This document shows positions 47,831 through 59,211 of a stretch of DNA of 64,000 nt, in pieces. The notes below the pieces were generated by a model that was not told the DNA's origin, searched no databases, and saw only the letters and a list, made by a program, of their open reading frames with translations. This DNA comes from Alitabrizicola rongguiensis. Lineage in GTDB: Bacteria > Pseudomonadota > Alphaproteobacteria > Rhodobacterales > Rhodobacteraceae. The DNA is taken from the NCBI RefSeq assembly GCF_021491355.1, contig NZ_JAKENF010000004.1, forward strand, positions 124,001 through 188,000, in the 5' to 3' direction. A program made the position numbers and the translations under genes. Numbering within the stretch: the first letter of the stretch is position 1; the number at the start of each line of letters is the position of its first letter.

Positions 47831-48847
47831 ATGCCCGCCATCACCGAGCCGAAACTGATTTCCGGCAATGCCAATCTCACGTTGGCCAAGTCGATCGCCC
47901 GCCGCATGTCGATGCATCGCGGCATGTCGGTCAGCCTCGTCGATGCGCGGGTCGAGCGCTTCAACGACCAGGAGATCTTCGTCGAAGTCTACGAGAACGT
48001 CCGCGGCGAGGACATGTTCATCATCCAGCCGACCTCGAACCCGGCGAATGATAACCTTATGGAATTGCTGATCATCACCGATGCGCTGCGCCGCTCCTCG
48101 GCCGGCCGCATCACGGCGGTGATCCCCTATTTCGGCTATGCAAGGCAGGACCGCCGCGCCAAGGCACGCACCCCGATCAGTGCCAAGCTGGTGGCCAACC
48201 TGATTGCCCAGGCGGGGGTGGAACGCGTGCTGACGCTTGACCTGCACGCGGCACAGATCCAGGGCTTCTTCGACATGCCGGTGGACAACCTCTATGCCTC
48301 GCCGGTCTTCGCGCTCGACATCGAGCATCATTTCAAAGGCAAGATGGGCGACCTCATGGTCGTCTCCCCCGACGTGGGCGGCGTGGCTCGCGCACGGGAG
48401 CTCGCCAAGCGGATCAATGCTCCGCTTTCGATCGTGGACAAGCGTCGCGAGAAGGCGGGCGAGGTTGCGGAAATGACCGTCATCGGCAGTGTCGAGGGCA
48501 AGACCTGCATCATCGTCGATGACATCTGTGACACCGCCGGAACGCTCTGCAAGGCCGCCGAGGTTCTGATCGAGAATGGGGCCAAGGAAGTCCACAGCTA
48601 TATCACCCACGGCGTGCTTTCTGGACCGGCGGTCGAACGCATCACCAAGTCGGTGATGAAAAGCCTCGTCATCACCGACTCGATCGAACAGGGCGAGAAG
48701 GTCAAGGCGGCGCCGAACATCCGCATCGTGCCGACCGCCCCGATCTTCGCGCAGGCGATCCTGAACATCTGGAACGGCACCTCGGTGTCGTCGTTGTTCG
48801 AGACGGACACGCTGGTGCCGATCTACGAGGGCATGTATTCGCGCTGA
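47831..48847 (+). CDS. prs: Ribose-phosphate pyrophosphokinase
   Basis: The 338-residue enzyme makes PRPP from ribose 5-phosphate and ATP for purine, pyrimidine, His and Trp synthesis. [18 protein letters not shown] binds ATP and [15 protein letters not shown] is the PRPP loop. The ATG at 47831 is chosen because AAGGA is 7 bases upstream. A further ATG lies at 47825. A GC-rich hairpin follows the stop. Confidence 0.95.
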   Translation: MPAITEPKLISGNANLTLAKSIARRMSMHRGMSVSLVDARVERFNDQEIFVEVYENVRGEDMFIIQPTSNPANDNLMELLIITDALRRSSAGRITAVIPYFGYARQDRRAKARTPISAKLVANLIAQAGVERVLTLDLHAAQIQGFFDMPVDNLYASPVFALDIEHHFKGKMGDLMVVSPDVGGVARARELAKRINAPLSIVDKRREKAGEVAEMTVIGSVEGKTCIIVDDICDTAGTLCKAAEVLIENGAKEVHSYITHGVLSGPAVERITKSVMKSLVITDSIEQGEKVKAAPNIRIVPTAPIFAQAILNIWNGTSVSSLFETDTLVPIYEGMYSR

Positions 48848-48852
48848 TCCGT

Positions 48853-48875
48853 AGGTTGCGTGCTCGCACGCACCT
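48853..48875. terminator. Hairpin between prs and the H-lectin gene
   Basis: AGGT and GCGTG pair with CACGC and ACCT around the loop CTCG, with one extra T on the 5' side. It begins 5 bases after the prs stop and lies between the ends of two convergent genes. Confidence 0.6.
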
Positions 48876-48883
48876 GCTCTACC

Positions 48884-49234
48884 TCAGTCTACATCCCAGT
48901 CGTCGTCATCCCGCAGCGAGCCAATCGCCATCCAGTCGGCTCGGATGCGGGCTACGCGTGTATCGCCCCAGGTGCGGAAAACCAGCTGAAAGCCCGACTT
49001 GGTGATTTTCTCAGCCGAGATGTCTGCACGGGTGTTGGTCTTCTGGTCGAGATCCCACATCGAGATCGACACCATGACCGAGGGCGACTCGCGGAACGGC
49101 TCCCTGAAGGTGATCTTGTGTCGGCTTTCGCGCGGGCCGCTGCCCGTCCACATCGGGCCACCATCGGCAAAGTCCGAAAACAGGACCTGCGATCCCTGGT
49201 CGATCCCGATGCGCGAACTGGAAAACCGTTTCAT
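48884..49234 (-). CDS. H-type lectin domain protein
   Basis: The 116-residue protein matches the H-type lectin family: GSQVLFSDF at the start, RESRHKITFREPFRESPSVM, NTRADISAEKITKSGFQLVF and RTWGDTRVARIRADWMAIG. These lectins are hexameric and bind N-acetylgalactosamine in snails and some bacteria. No signal peptide is visible. It lies downstream of atpC beyond a terminator, so it may be only partly cotranscribed. Confidence 0.85.
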   Translation of the reverse strand: MKRFSSSRIGIDQGSQVLFSDFADGGPMWTGSGPRESRHKITFREPFRESPSVMVSISMWDLDQKTNTRADISAEKITKSGFQLVFRTWGDTRVARIRADWMAIGSLRDDDDWDVD

Positions 49235-49301
49235 GCATGCACCTTCATACCGGCAGACTATCTGCGGCAAACTTGGCGGCAATTGGTCTTTTTGACAGCA
49301 A

Positions 49302-49328
49302 AAGGCCCCGCCGCGATGGCGGGGCCTT
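49302..49328 (-). terminator. Terminator of the F1-ATPase operon
   Basis: AAGGCCCCGCC (49302-49312) and GGCGGGGCCTT (49318-49328) form an 11-bp stem with a 5-base loop. On the minus strand TTTT follows at the arm. It is 23 bases beyond atpC. Confidence 0.85.
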
Positions 49329-49350
49329 CCCAAGGAGTTACGGCTTGGCC

Positions 49351-49749
49351 TTAGTGACCGGCAGCGGTCTTCAGCGCCAGCATGTCGTTGACAAGCTTCT
49401 CGGCATCATCGCGGCCATCGGCCAGCGCCACCTTGGCAAGCTCGCGCGCCTCGTCGATCAGGTCGTCGAGCAGCGTGCCAGACAGTTCCTCGACCGGGGT
49501 CGCCCGCTCGGCCAGTACCGTCACGGTCGAACCGGTGATCTCGGCAAAGCCGCCGGTCACGGCGAAAGCGCGAACGCCTTCGCTCGTCAACGCCCGCAGG
49601 ATGCCGGGCCGCAGGGTGGCGATGGTGGGCTCATGGCCTTCCATCGCCGTCATGTCGCCCGCCGCCGCGGGAATCGAGACCTCGGTCGCCGTGACGGAAG
49701 CAAGCTTGCGCTCCGGCGAGACGAGGTCGAAGTGCAGCGTGTTGGCCAT
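49351..49749 (-). CDS. atpC: ATP synthase F1 epsilon subunit
   Basis: The 132-residue subunit starts MANTLHFDLVSPERKLASVT and has PAAAGDMTAMEGHEPTIATL, typical of epsilon. It belongs to the central rotor stalk and can inhibit ATP hydrolysis. It is the last gene of the operon, 9 bases after atpD. Confidence 0.96.
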   Translation of the reverse strand: MANTLHFDLVSPERKLASVTATEVSIPAAAGDMTAMEGHEPTIATLRPGILRALTSEGVRAFAVTGGFAEITGSTVTVLAERATPVEELSGTLLDDLIDEARELAKVALADGRDDAEKLVNDMLALKTAAGH

Positions 49750-49758
49750 GATGCCCCC

Positions 49759-51207
<1,449 letters not shown>

Positions 51208-52083
51208 TCAGAGCGCCTCGGCGCCTGCAATGATCTCGATGAGTTCGGTGGTGATCGCGGCCTGGCGCGACCGGTTGTACTGGATGGTGAGCTTGTTGAT
51301 CATGTCGCCCGCGTTGCGGGTGGCGTTGTCCATCGCGCTCATCCGGGCGCCCTGTTCCGACGCGCCGTTCTCCAGCAGGGCCGTAAAGACCTGAGTCGCC
51401 ACATTGCGTGGCAACAGGTCCGCAAGGATCGCCTCCTCGCTCGGCTCGTAGTCATACAGCGTCGAGGTCGACTCGGCCGCAGCAGAGTCGAACTGGGCAG
51501 GGATGATCTGCTGTGCCGTCGGGATCTGGCTGATCACGGACTGGAAGCGGTTGAAGAACAGCGTCGCGACGTCAAACTCGCCCGCGTTGAAGCGCGCCAG
51601 GATATCCGACGCGATCGATTGCGCGTTGGAGTAGCCGACACGGCGCACCTCGGTCAGGTCGACATGGCCCACGAACAGGGTGCCGAAATCGCGGCGCAAC
51701 TGTTCGCGGCCCTTCTTGCCGACCGTCAGGATCTTGACCGTCTTGCCATGCGCAAGCAGGTCATTTGCCCGCGCCCGCGCCAGGCGGACGATGGTCGAGT
51801 TGAATCCGCCGCAAAGCCCGCGCTCCGAGGTCATGACGACCAGCAGATGGACCTTGTCCGACCCCGTGCCGGCCAGAAGGCGCGGCGCGCCTTCATTGCC
51901 GGCCGCGGCAGCGGACAGACCCGCCATCACGGCGTTCATCCGATCGGCATAGGGCCGGGCGGCCTCGGCAGCCTCTTGAGCACGACGAAGTTTCGCCGCG
52001 GCGACCATCTGCATCGCCTTGGTGATCTTCCGCGTGTTCTTGACGCTGGCGATCCGGTTTTTGAGTGCCTTAAGGCTGGGCAT
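51208..52083 (-). CDS. atpG: ATP synthase F1 gamma subunit
   Basis: The 291-residue central shaft protein starts [20 protein letters not shown] and ends [20 protein letters not shown], the conserved terminal helices. [18 protein letters not shown] is typical. Length is normal. It lies 22 bases after atpA. Confidence 0.98.
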   Translation of the reverse strand: MPSLKALKNRIASVKNTRKITKAMQMVAAAKLRRAQEAAEAARPYADRMNAVMAGLSAAAAGNEGAPRLLAGTGSDKVHLLVVMTSERGLCGGFNSTIVRLARARANDLLAHGKTVKILTVGKKGREQLRRDFGTLFVGHVDLTEVRRVGYSNAQSIASDILARFNAGEFDVATLFFNRFQSVISQIPTAQQIIPAQFDSAAAESTSTLYDYEPSEEAILADLLPRNVATQVFTALLENGASEQGARMSAMDNATRNAGDMINKLTIQYNRSRQAAITTELIEIIAGAEAL

Positions 52084-52105
52084 TTACCTGCTCCCCAATC
52101 GGCGC

Positions 52106-53644
52106 TCAGGCAAAGTCTTTGGTGAACACGTCCAGCGTCTCGCGGATCTTCTTTTCAAGATCGCCCGCGACCTTGCGGTCGTTGTTCGTGATGTCGTCCA
52201 GCAGGTCCTTGTGCTTGCTGCGCAGGAACTTCAGCAGTTCCGTCTCGTAGCGGACCACGTCCTTCACCGCGACCTTGTCGAGAGAGCCGTTGGTGCCGGC
52301 GAAGATGACGCAGACGATTTCCGCGTTGGTCAGCGGCGCGTACTGCGGTTGCTTCATCAACTCGGTCAGGCGCGCACCACGGTTCAGCAGCTGCTGGGTC
52401 GCGGCGTCGAGGTCGGAGCCGAACTGCGCGAAGGCCGCCATTTCGCGGTACTGCGCCAGTTCGAGCTTCACCTTGCCGGCCACCGATTTCATCGCCGAGG
52501 TCTGGGCGGCCGAACCTACGCGGCTGACCGACAGACCGGTGTTCACGGCCGGGCGGATGCCCTGGAAGAACAGGTCGGATTCAAGGAAGATCTGGCCGTC
52601 GGTGATCGAGATCACGTTGGTCGGGATGTAAGCCGAGATGTCGCCGGCCTGGGTTTCGATGATCGGCAGAGCGGTCAGCGAGCCCGACCCGAAGTCGGCG
52701 TTCAGCTTGGCCGAACGCTCCAGAAGGCGCGAGTGCAGATAGAACACGTCGCCCGGATACGCTTCACGCCCCGGCGGACGGCGCAGAAGCAGCGACATCT
52801 GGCGGTAGGCGACGGCCTGCTTCGAGAGGTCATCGTAGATGATCAGGGCGTGACGGCCGTTGTCGCGGAAGTATTCCGCCATCGCGGTCGCCGAGTAAGG
52901 GGCGAGGAACTGCATCGGCGCCGGGTCCGACGCGGTCGCGGCCACGACGGTCGTGTAGGCCATCGCACCGGTTTCCTCGAGCTTCTTCACCAGCTGCGCC
53001 ACGGTCGAGCGCTTTTGGCCGACGGCGACGTAGATGCAGTAGAGCTTCTTCGATTCGTCCGAACCGGCAGCGTCATTATAGACCTTCTGGTTCAGGATGG
53101 TGTCGAGCGCCACGGCGGTCTTGCCGGTCTGGCGGTCGCCGATGATGAGTTCGCGCTGGCCACGGCCGATCGGCGTCATGGCGTCGATCGACTTCAGTCC
53201 GGTCGCCATCGGCTCATGCACCGATTTCCGCGGAATGATGCCCGGGGCCTTCACGTCGGCCACGCGGCGTTCGGCGGCCGCGATCGGACCCTTGCCGTCG
53301 ATCGGGTTGCCAAGCGCGTCGACGACGCGGCCGAGCAGGGCGTCACCGGCGGGCACGTCCACGATGGACTTGGTGCGCTTGACGGTGTCGCCTTCCTTGA
53401 TGTCACGGTCCGAGCCGAAGATAACGATACCGACGTTGTCGACTTCGAGGTTCAGCGCCATCCCGCGGATACCGCCGGGGAATTCGACCATCTCGCCGGC
53501 CTGAACCTTGTCAAGGCCATAGACACGGGCAATACCGTCACCGACCGACAGCACGCGACCCACTTCGGAAACTTCGGCATCCTGCCCGAAGTTCTTGATC
53601 TGCTCCTTGAGGATCGCAGAGATCTCAGCAGCTTGGATACCCAT
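52106..53644 (-). CDS. atpA: ATP synthase F1 alpha subunit
   Basis: The 512-residue subunit has Walker [14 protein letters not shown] near residue 170 and [20 protein letters not shown] near residue 345. It forms the hexamer with beta and binds nucleotides that are not turned over. It overlaps the end of atpH by one base. Confidence 0.98.
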   Translation of the reverse strand: MGIQAAEISAILKEQIKNFGQDAEVSEVGRVLSVGDGIARVYGLDKVQAGEMVEFPGGIRGMALNLEVDNVGIVIFGSDRDIKEGDTVKRTKSIVDVPAGDALLGRVVDALGNPIDGKGPIAAAERRVADVKAPGIIPRKSVHEPMATGLKSIDAMTPIGRGQRELIIGDRQTGKTAVALDTILNQKVYNDAAGSDESKKLYCIYVAVGQKRSTVAQLVKKLEETGAMAYTTVVAATASDPAPMQFLAPYSATAMAEYFRDNGRHALIIYDDLSKQAVAYRQMSLLLRRPPGREAYPGDVFYLHSRLLERSAKLNADFGSGSLTALPIIETQAGDISAYIPTNVISITDGQIFLESDLFFQGIRPAVNTGLSVSRVGSAAQTSAMKSVAGKVKLELAQYREMAAFAQFGSDLDAATQQLLNRGARLTELMKQPQYAPLTNAEIVCVIFAGTNGSLDKVAVKDVVRYETELLKFLRSKHKDLLDDITNNDRKVAGDLEKKIRETLDVFTKDFA

Positions 53645-54204
53645 TATCCGACCTCTTTCATTGCATTCTGGAGTGCCGAGAGCTTCGCACGGATCGACGT
53701 ATCGATCATCGTGGAGCCCAGTTTCACGACGAGACCGCCGATGAGGGATTCATCGACGGTGGTTTTCAGTTTCACGGTCTTGCCGGTGCGCGCCTTGAGG
53801 GTCGCAGCGAGCTTCGTCGCCTGATCCTTCGACAGCGCGGTGGCCGAGGTGATTTCCGCAGTGACCTCGCCCTTGTCGGCGGCGATCATGTCCTGCAGCG
53901 AGGTGATGAGCTGTGGCAGGACGAACAGACGGCGCTTGCCGGCCATCAGGCCGAGGGTGTTCGCGGTCAGCGCCGAAAGACCCATCTTCTTTGCGACAGC
54001 CTCGATCGCCTTGAGCTGGTCTTCGCGCGAAAAGATCGGAGAGCTGATAACGTCCCGCAAGTCCGCGCTCTGGTGCAGAGCGGCTGCGAGCGCATCGATA
54101 TCGGATTCCAGCGCCTTCAGCGCGCCCGATTCCTTGGCCAGATCAAAGACCGCCGAAGCGTACCGGGCGGCAATTCCTGTGGAAATGGAAGCTGGTTCCG
54201 ACAC
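53644..54204 (-). CDS. atpH: ATP synthase F1 delta subunit
   Basis: The 186-residue subunit links F1 to the peripheral stalk. The GTG at 54204 gives [20 protein letters not shown] and has GAAGGGG at a good distance. A GTG at 54210 would sit too close to it. The end [20 protein letters not shown] matches the family. It is the first gene of the operon. F0 genes are not in the window, as is common in Alphaproteobacteria. Confidence 0.95.
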   Translation of the reverse strand: MSEPASISTGIAARYASAVFDLAKESGALKALESDIDALAAALHQSADLRDVISSPIFSREDQLKAIEAVAKKMGLSALTANTLGLMAGKRRLFVLPQLITSLQDMIAADKGEVTAEITSATALSKDQATKLAATLKARTGKTVKLKTTVDESLIGGLVVKLGSTMIDTSIRAKLSALQNAMKEVG

Positions 54205-54453
54205 GATCACCCCTTCATGTCAGCCACCTGCTCTGCGCTGAGCGTCACATTAGACCGTGACAGCCCGGGGCGCATACAGGAAGCATGCGTCTCAATTTGG
54301 GAGGCCGTGTAGCAGAGGCGCTTTCATGCTGCAACCACGAAGGTCACGCAATTGCGAGCCGTTCGTCGCAGGGCCGTCGCAGCCTGCACGCCCAGTCCCT
54401 ACGACCTCTGACCGCCCCGTTCCGGACGATCTGCAAACGTCGCGGAACCCGCT

Positions 54454-55236
54454 TCAGGCGCGCGCGGGATTCGGGCGTGCGCTCTGTGTCGATACCGGGG
54501 CCGGCACCTGGGCGGGAAGCCCTTCCAGGACGCGCAGCGGGCGCCGGACAACCTCGCGCAGGCCGGGGCGGCTCGGCGCATAGGTCTGCTTCGAGGCCTC
54601 GACCACCAGCACCCCCCCGGCCAACCACGGCAGGACGTGGCGCCCGGTTCCGTCCCAGAAATCCGCCGTGCGGAGCCAGAAGCGCTTGTTGGACGGCGGG
54701 GCGAAAAGACTTGCCTGGCTGCGCTCGGGCGTGAAGGCGTGCCGCTTCAACTGGCTTTCCAGTTGCGACAGCGAATAGGGGTGGCCAAAGCCAAAGGGCG
54801 TGCCGTCCCTGCGCGCCCAGAGTCCCGAGCGGTTTGGCACGATGAACAACGCCCTGCCGCCCGGCCCCAGAACACGCGAGCACTCCTCGAGCAGTGTCGA
54901 GGGATGCTCGGACGTCTCCAGCCCGTGCACGACAAGGAGCCGATCCACCATGCCTGTGGGAATCGGCCAGCTCGTTTCCTCGCACAGGACCGATACGTTC
55001 GGCATACCCGCAGGCCAGGGCATAACCCCCTGCTGGGCCGGCATTAGCCCGATCACCCGTCGCGCGCTGTCGAGGAACGGACGCAGGAAAGGAACGGCGA
55101 AGCCGAATCCCACAACCGTCTGACCGCGGGCATCGGGCCATATCTTTGTGACGGTGTCGCGGATGGAGCGCTGCGCCACCCGCCCCAACTGGGTGCGGTA
55201 ATAGAAATTGCGCAGATCGACCACGTCGAGATGCAT
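54454..55236 (-). CDS. Class I SAM-dependent methyltransferase
   Basis: The 260-residue protein starts [20 protein letters not shown]. Its SAM-binding region is [16 protein letters not shown] and the acceptor-side segment is [40 protein letters not shown] is typical for the methyltransferase_11 group. It diverges from gloB with 63 bases between the starts. The substrate is unknown. Confidence 0.82.
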   Translation of the reverse strand: MHLDVVDLRNFYYRTQLGRVAQRSIRDTVTKIWPDARGQTVVGFGFAVPFLRPFLDSARRVIGLMPAQQGVMPWPAGMPNVSVLCEETSWPIPTGMVDRLLVVHGLETSEHPSTLLEECSRVLGPGGRALFIVPNRSGLWARRDGTPFGFGHPYSLSQLESQLKRHAFTPERSQASLFAPPSNKRFWLRTADFWDGTGRHVLPWLAGGVLVVEASKQTYAPSRPGLREVVRRPLRVLEGLPAQVPAPVSTQSARPNPARA

Positions 55237-55299
55237 TGCGGCTTCGGCTTTCCAAGGCGACAGTCAGGGCGAAGCATAACCGGAACCGGGCCGAACGCC

Positions 55300-56067
55300 A
55301 TGCCACTTGAACTTGTCACCATTCCTTGCCTGAAGGACAACTACGCCTTTTTGATCCACGACGAAGAGAGTGGGCAGACTTCGGTCATCGACGTGCCCGA
55401 GGCCGCTCCAATCCTTGCGGCCCTCGCAGCCCGAGGCTGGGAGCTTTCGGATATTCTGCTGACCCACCACCATGACGACCACATTGCCGGCGTTCCGGAG
55501 TTGCGGGCCAAGACCGGCGCGCTTGTCACCGGTGCTGAAGCCGACATCCGCCGACTGCCGCCGCTCGATCTGGCGGTGTCGGAGGGGATGAGCGTCACAA
55601 TCGGTCGCGAGTTCGGTCAGGTCATCGACGTGCCCGGGCATACCGTCGGCCATATCGCCTTCTACTTTCCCCAGTCGGGCCTTGTGTTCACGGGCGACAG
55701 CCTGATGGCGATGGGCTGCGGGCGCCTGTTCGAAGGAACGCCGGCCCAGATGTGGGAAAGCCTGTCGAAACTCGCTGCCCTGCCTCCCGATACGCTTGTC
55801 TGCTCGGGCCACGAATACACCTCTGGCAATGCTCGTTTCGCCTTGTCCCTTGAACCCGACGAACCGGCGATTAAGTCTCGAGCATCGGCAGTCGAACAGG
55901 CACGGGCAAATGGGCAGCCCACCGTTCCCTCGCGCCTGTCGGACGAACTGGCGACCAATCCCTTCCTTCGCGCTTCGAACCCGCGGATGAAAGCGGTGCT
56001 TGGCATGGACCGTGCCCAAGATGCCGCAGTTTTCGGCGAAATTCGCGCCCGAAAGGATCGGTTCTGA
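55300..56067 (+). CDS. gloB: Hydroxyacylglutathione hydrolase (glyoxalase II)
   Basis: The 255-residue metallo-beta-lactamase fold enzyme splits S-lactoylglutathione to lactate and glutathione in methylglyoxal removal. LLTHHHDDHIAG is the metal-binding motif, GHTVGHIAFY and FTGDSLMAMGCGRLFEG continue the site, and CSGHEYT holds a further His. The C-terminal part binds glutathione. The enzyme is complete. Confidence 0.94.
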   Translation: MPLELVTIPCLKDNYAFLIHDEESGQTSVIDVPEAAPILAALAARGWELSDILLTHHHDDHIAGVPELRAKTGALVTGAEADIRRLPPLDLAVSEGMSVTIGREFGQVIDVPGHTVGHIAFYFPQSGLVFTGDSLMAMGCGRLFEGTPAQMWESLSKLAALPPDTLVCSGHEYTSGNARFALSLEPDEPAIKSRASAVEQARANGQPTVPSRLSDELATNPFLRASNPRMKAVLGMDRAQDAAVFGEIRARKDRF

Positions 56068-56258
56068 TCGCCGCCACAATTCAGTGGTCAGACTTCCTCC
56101 CAGGAACGATCACATTTTGCACAAAAGCCGAAGCAATCGGCAGACGGTTGGAAAAAGAGCTTGAAGGTCGGCAAGGGAAAACCGAACCTTAAGCGTATCA
56201 GGCCACGGTTGGTGCGGGGCGCTGGCCCCCTCCGACCAGAGGATAGGAGCACGGTGAA

Positions 56259-58577
56259 GTGCCATCGTTTTCGAATACACTCGAGCAGGCCATCCACGGC
56301 GCCCTGGCGCTCGCGAATGCGCGCAGACATGAACTTGCAACGCTGGAGCATCTGCTGCTGGCGTTGATCGACGAACCCGACGCAGCTCGGGTGATGAAGG
56401 CCTGTTCTGTGAACCTCGACGAGCTTCGCAAGACGCTTGTCGACTTCATCGATGACGACCTGTCGACGCTGGTCACAGATGTCGAAGGGTCCGAGGCCGT
56501 GCCGACCGCCGCCTTCCAGCGCGTCATCCAGCGCGCGGCAATCCACGTCCAGTCATCGGGCCGGACCGAAGTGACCGGGGCAAACGTCCTGGTCGCGATC
56601 TTTGCGGAACGCGAGTCGAATGCGGCCTATTTCCTGCAGGAGCAGGACATGACCCGGTATGACGCGGTGAACTTCATCGCACATGGCGTGGCCAAGGATC
56701 CCTCCTATGGCGAGAGCCGCCCGGTGACTGGCGCCGAAGAACAGCAGGAGACGCCAAAGGCCGAAGCCGGCGACGCGAAGGAATCCGCGCTGTCGAAATA
56801 CTGCGTGGACCTGAACGTGAAGGCGCGGAAGGGGGATGTCGATCCGCTGATCGGTCGCGAGTCCGAGGTGGAACGCTGCATCCAGGTCCTCTGCCGCCGC
56901 CGCAAGAACAACCCGCTGCTCGTGGGTGATCCCGGCGTTGGCAAGACGGCGATTGCCGAAGGCTTGGCCTGGAAGATCGTCAAGCACGAGGTCCCCGAGG
57001 TTCTGGCGCACGCCACGATCTTCTCGCTCGACATGGGGGCGCTGCTCGCCGGCACACGCTATCGCGGCGACTTCGAGGAACGGCTGAAATCCGTCGTCAA
57101 GGAGCTTGAGGATCATCCCGACGCGATCCTGTTCATCGACGAGATTCACACAGTGATCGGCGCCGGTGCGACCTCAGGCGGGGCGATGGATGCTTCGAAC
57201 CTGCTGAAGCCCGCGCTTCAAGGTGGCAAGCTGCGCTGCATGGGCTCCACCACCTACAAGGAGTTCCGTCAGCACTTCGAGAAGGACCGCGCGCTGAGCC
57301 GCCGGTTCCAGAAGATCGACGTGAACGAGCCGTCGGTACCGGATGCGATCAAGATCCTGATGGGTCTGAAGCCGCATTTCGAAGAGCATCACGACCTGCG
57401 CTATACCTCCGACGCAATCAAGTCGGCGGTGGAACTCGCGTCGCGCTACATCAATGACCGCAAGCTGCCCGACAGCGCGATCGACGTGATCGACGAGGCC
57501 GGCGCCGCCCAGCATCTCATGGCGGAATCGAAGCGGCGCAAGGTCATCGGCACGAAAGAGATCGAAGCGGTCGTCGCCAAGATCGCCCGCATCCCGCCAA
57601 AGAACGTCTCGAAGGACGACGCGGAAGTGCTGCGCGATCTGGAAAAGACGCTTAAGCGCGTGGTCTTCGGTCAGGACAAGGCCATCGAGGCGCTGTCTTC
57701 CGCGATCAAGCTGGCCCGAGCGGGCCTTCGCGAACCGGAAAAGCCCATCGGCAACTACCTGTTCGCGGGTCCGACCGGCGTCGGCAAGACCGAGGTCGCC
57801 AAGCAGCTTGCAAATACGCTTGGCGTGGAACTGCTGCGTTTCGACATGTCGGAGTATATGGAGAAGCACGCGGTCTCCCGGCTGATCGGCGCGCCTCCCG
57901 GCTATGTCGGCTTCGACCAGGGCGGGATGCTGACCGACGGCGTGGACCAGCACCCGCATTGCGTGTTGCTGCTCGACGAGATCGAAAAGGCGCATCCGGA
58001 TGTCTACAACATCCTTCTGCAGGTGATGGACCACGGCAAGCTGACCGACCATAACGGCCGGCAGGTCGATTTCCGCAACGTGATCCTGATCATGACCTCG
58101 AACGCCGGGGCAGCCGAACAGGCGAAATCGGCGATCGGCTTTGGCCGCGAGCGGCGTACTGGCGAGGATACGGCCGCGATCGAGCGCACCTTCACGCCGG
58201 AATTCCGCAACCGTCTGGATGCAGTGATCTCGTTCGCTCCGCTCGGCAAGGAGGTGATCCTGCAGGTGGTCGAGAAGTTCGTTCTGCAACTCGAGGCCCA
58301 GTTGATGGACCGCGGCGTGCATATCGAACTGACGCAGGAAGCCGCCGCCTGGCTTGGCGACAAGGGTTACGACGACAAGATGGGCGCCCGTCCGCTTGGC
58401 CGCGTGATCCAGGAGCATATCAAGAAGCCGCTGGCCGAAGAGTTGCTGTTCGGGCGGTTGACCAAGGGCGGGGTCGTCCGTGTCGAGGTCAAGGAAGACA
58501 CGATCAACCTCGTGATCGAGGAGCCGGCCAAGCCGCGGATCTCGGGCTCCAAGCCGCCCCTGCTGACGGCGGAATAA
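56259..58577 (+). CDS. clpA: ATP-dependent Clp protease ATP-binding subunit ClpA
   Basis: The 772-residue unfoldase feeds proteins to ClpP. An N-domain ([20 protein letters not shown]) is followed by two AAA modules with Walker [14 protein letters not shown] (near 225) and [13 protein letters not shown] (near 505). There is no long coiled-coil M-domain, so it is ClpA, not ClpB. AIGFGRE is the ClpP-docking loop. The GTG start at 56259 follows AGGAG. The adaptor clpS is not adjacent in the window. Confidence 0.96.
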   Translation: MPSFSNTLEQAIHGALALANARRHELATLEHLLLALIDEPDAARVMKACSVNLDELRKTLVDFIDDDLSTLVTDVEGSEAVPTAAFQRVIQRAAIHVQSSGRTEVTGANVLVAIFAERESNAAYFLQEQDMTRYDAVNFIAHGVAKDPSYGESRPVTGAEEQQETPKAEAGDAKESALSKYCVDLNVKARKGDVDPLIGRESEVERCIQVLCRRRKNNPLLVGDPGVGKTAIAEGLAWKIVKHEVPEVLAHATIFSLDMGALLAGTRYRGDFEERLKSVVKELEDHPDAILFIDEIHTVIGAGATSGGAMDASNLLKPALQGGKLRCMGSTTYKEFRQHFEKDRALSRRFQKIDVNEPSVPDAIKILMGLKPHFEEHHDLRYTSDAIKSAVELASRYINDRKLPDSAIDVIDEAGAAQHLMAESKRRKVIGTKEIEAVVAKIARIPPKNVSKDDAEVLRDLEKTLKRVVFGQDKAIEALSSAIKLARAGLREPEKPIGNYLFAGPTGVGKTEVAKQLANTLGVELLRFDMSEYMEKHAVSRLIGAPPGYVGFDQGGMLTDGVDQHPHCVLLLDEIEKAHPDVYNILLQVMDHGKLTDHNGRQVDFRNVILIMTSNAGAAEQAKSAIGFGRERRTGEDTAAIERTFTPEFRNRLDAVISFAPLGKEVILQVVEKFVLQLEAQLMDRGVHIELTQEAAAWLGDKGYDDKMGARPLGRVIQEHIKKPLAEELLFGRLTKGGVVRVEVKEDTINLVIEEPAKPRISGSKPPLLTAE

Positions 58578-58593
58578 CAAAAGCAAAAGCAAG

Positions 58594-58617
58594 ACCCCCG
58601 CTTCAGCGGGGGTTTTT
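58594..58617 (+). terminator. Intrinsic terminator of clpA
   Basis: ACCCCCGC-TTCA-GCGGGGGT is an 8-bp stem with a 4-base loop followed by TTTT, 16 bases after the clpA stop. Confidence 0.92.
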
Positions 58618-58638
58618 GGTTTGTCCCACATATGATCG

Positions 58639-58671
58639 TGCGGTATGTTTTTGCGGTATGCATCAAACCGC
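58639..58671. promoter_or_regulatory. Repeats upstream of ccdA, probable CcdAB operator
   Basis: TGCGGTATG occurs twice (58639-58647 and 58652-58660), 13 bases apart, and GCGGT (58653-58657) is mirrored by ACCGC (58667-58671). The repeats end 10 bases before the ccdA ATG, where autoregulation of such operons normally acts. Confidence 0.55.
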
Positions 58672-58680
58672 AGGTTCCAG

Positions 58681-58905
58681 ATGCCCGCCCGCCGCTCCAC
58701 CTCGATGACACTCGACGCCGCCTTGCTCGATGAAGCGCGAGCACTTGGCGTCAACATCTCCCGCGCCGCTGAAACCGGCCTGCAGGCGGCGGTCAAGCAG
58801 GCCCGGCGCGAGGCGTGGCAGCGCGAGAATGCCGAGGCGATTGCCAGTTACAATGATTACATCGAGACCCATGGTCTGCCGCTGTCCAAGTATCGGCAAT
58901 TCTGA
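58681..58905 (+). CDS. ccdA: Type II antitoxin, CcdA family
   Basis: The 74-residue protein has an N-terminal ribbon-helix-helix (RRSTSMTLDAALLDEARALG) and a C-terminal tail NAEAIASYNDYIETHGLPLS, which in CcdA wraps the toxin. It would bind its own promoter and neutralise CcdB. The start at 58681 aligns with the family. It precedes the toxin gene by 3 bases. Confidence 0.88.
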   Translation: MPARRSTSMTLDAALLDEARALGVNISRAAETGLQAAVKQARREAWQRENAEAIASYNDYIETHGLPLSKYRQF

Positions 58906-58908
58906 GGA

Positions 58909-59208
58909 ATGCCGGGTCAGTATGACATTTGCCGTTTGCCGGACGGCGCACTGGTTTGCGTGCTGCAGGATGATTTGCATGACACGATTGCAACGCGCGT
59001 AGTTGCTCCGATCATCGCTGTCAGCTTGGTCGGCCCCCAGTCGAGGCAACTCTGCCCGCTGGTCGATTTCGGGGAAGAGCCGCATGTTCTGCTGACCCAA
59101 TCGCTATCCGCTATTCCCGGCCGCCTTCTGGGAAGCAAGGTCGGAAGTCTTGCGGCCCAACGCGACGAGATTGTCCGCGCCCTCGACCTGCTGTTCAATG
59201 GGGTCTGA
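58909..59208 (+). CDS. ccdB: Type II toxin, CcdB family
   Basis: The 99-residue protein matches CcdB: residues such as VLQDDLHDTIATRVVAPII and FVLLTQSLSAIP-like VLLTQSLSAIPGRLLGSKVG. CcdB poisons DNA gyrase. Its C-terminal end (ALDLLFNGV) has the shape of the family (DFLxxGI-like), and the gyrase-poisoning Trp near the end of the F-plasmid toxin is not obvious here. It ends 3 bases before the minus-strand OmpA-type gene. Confidence 0.85.
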   Translation: MPGQYDICRLPDGALVCVLQDDLHDTIATRVVAPIIAVSLVGPQSRQLCPLVDFGEEPHVLLTQSLSAIPGRLLGSKVGSLAAQRDEIVRALDLLFNGV

Positions 59209-59211
59209 CCC

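Noticed and set aside
52019..53824. Long open frame (601 codons) opposite atpA
   Set aside because: Antisense shadow of atpA, with no start site or domain.
57174..58796. Open frame of 540 codons opposite clpA
   Set aside because: Antisense shadow. It also runs across the clpA terminator.
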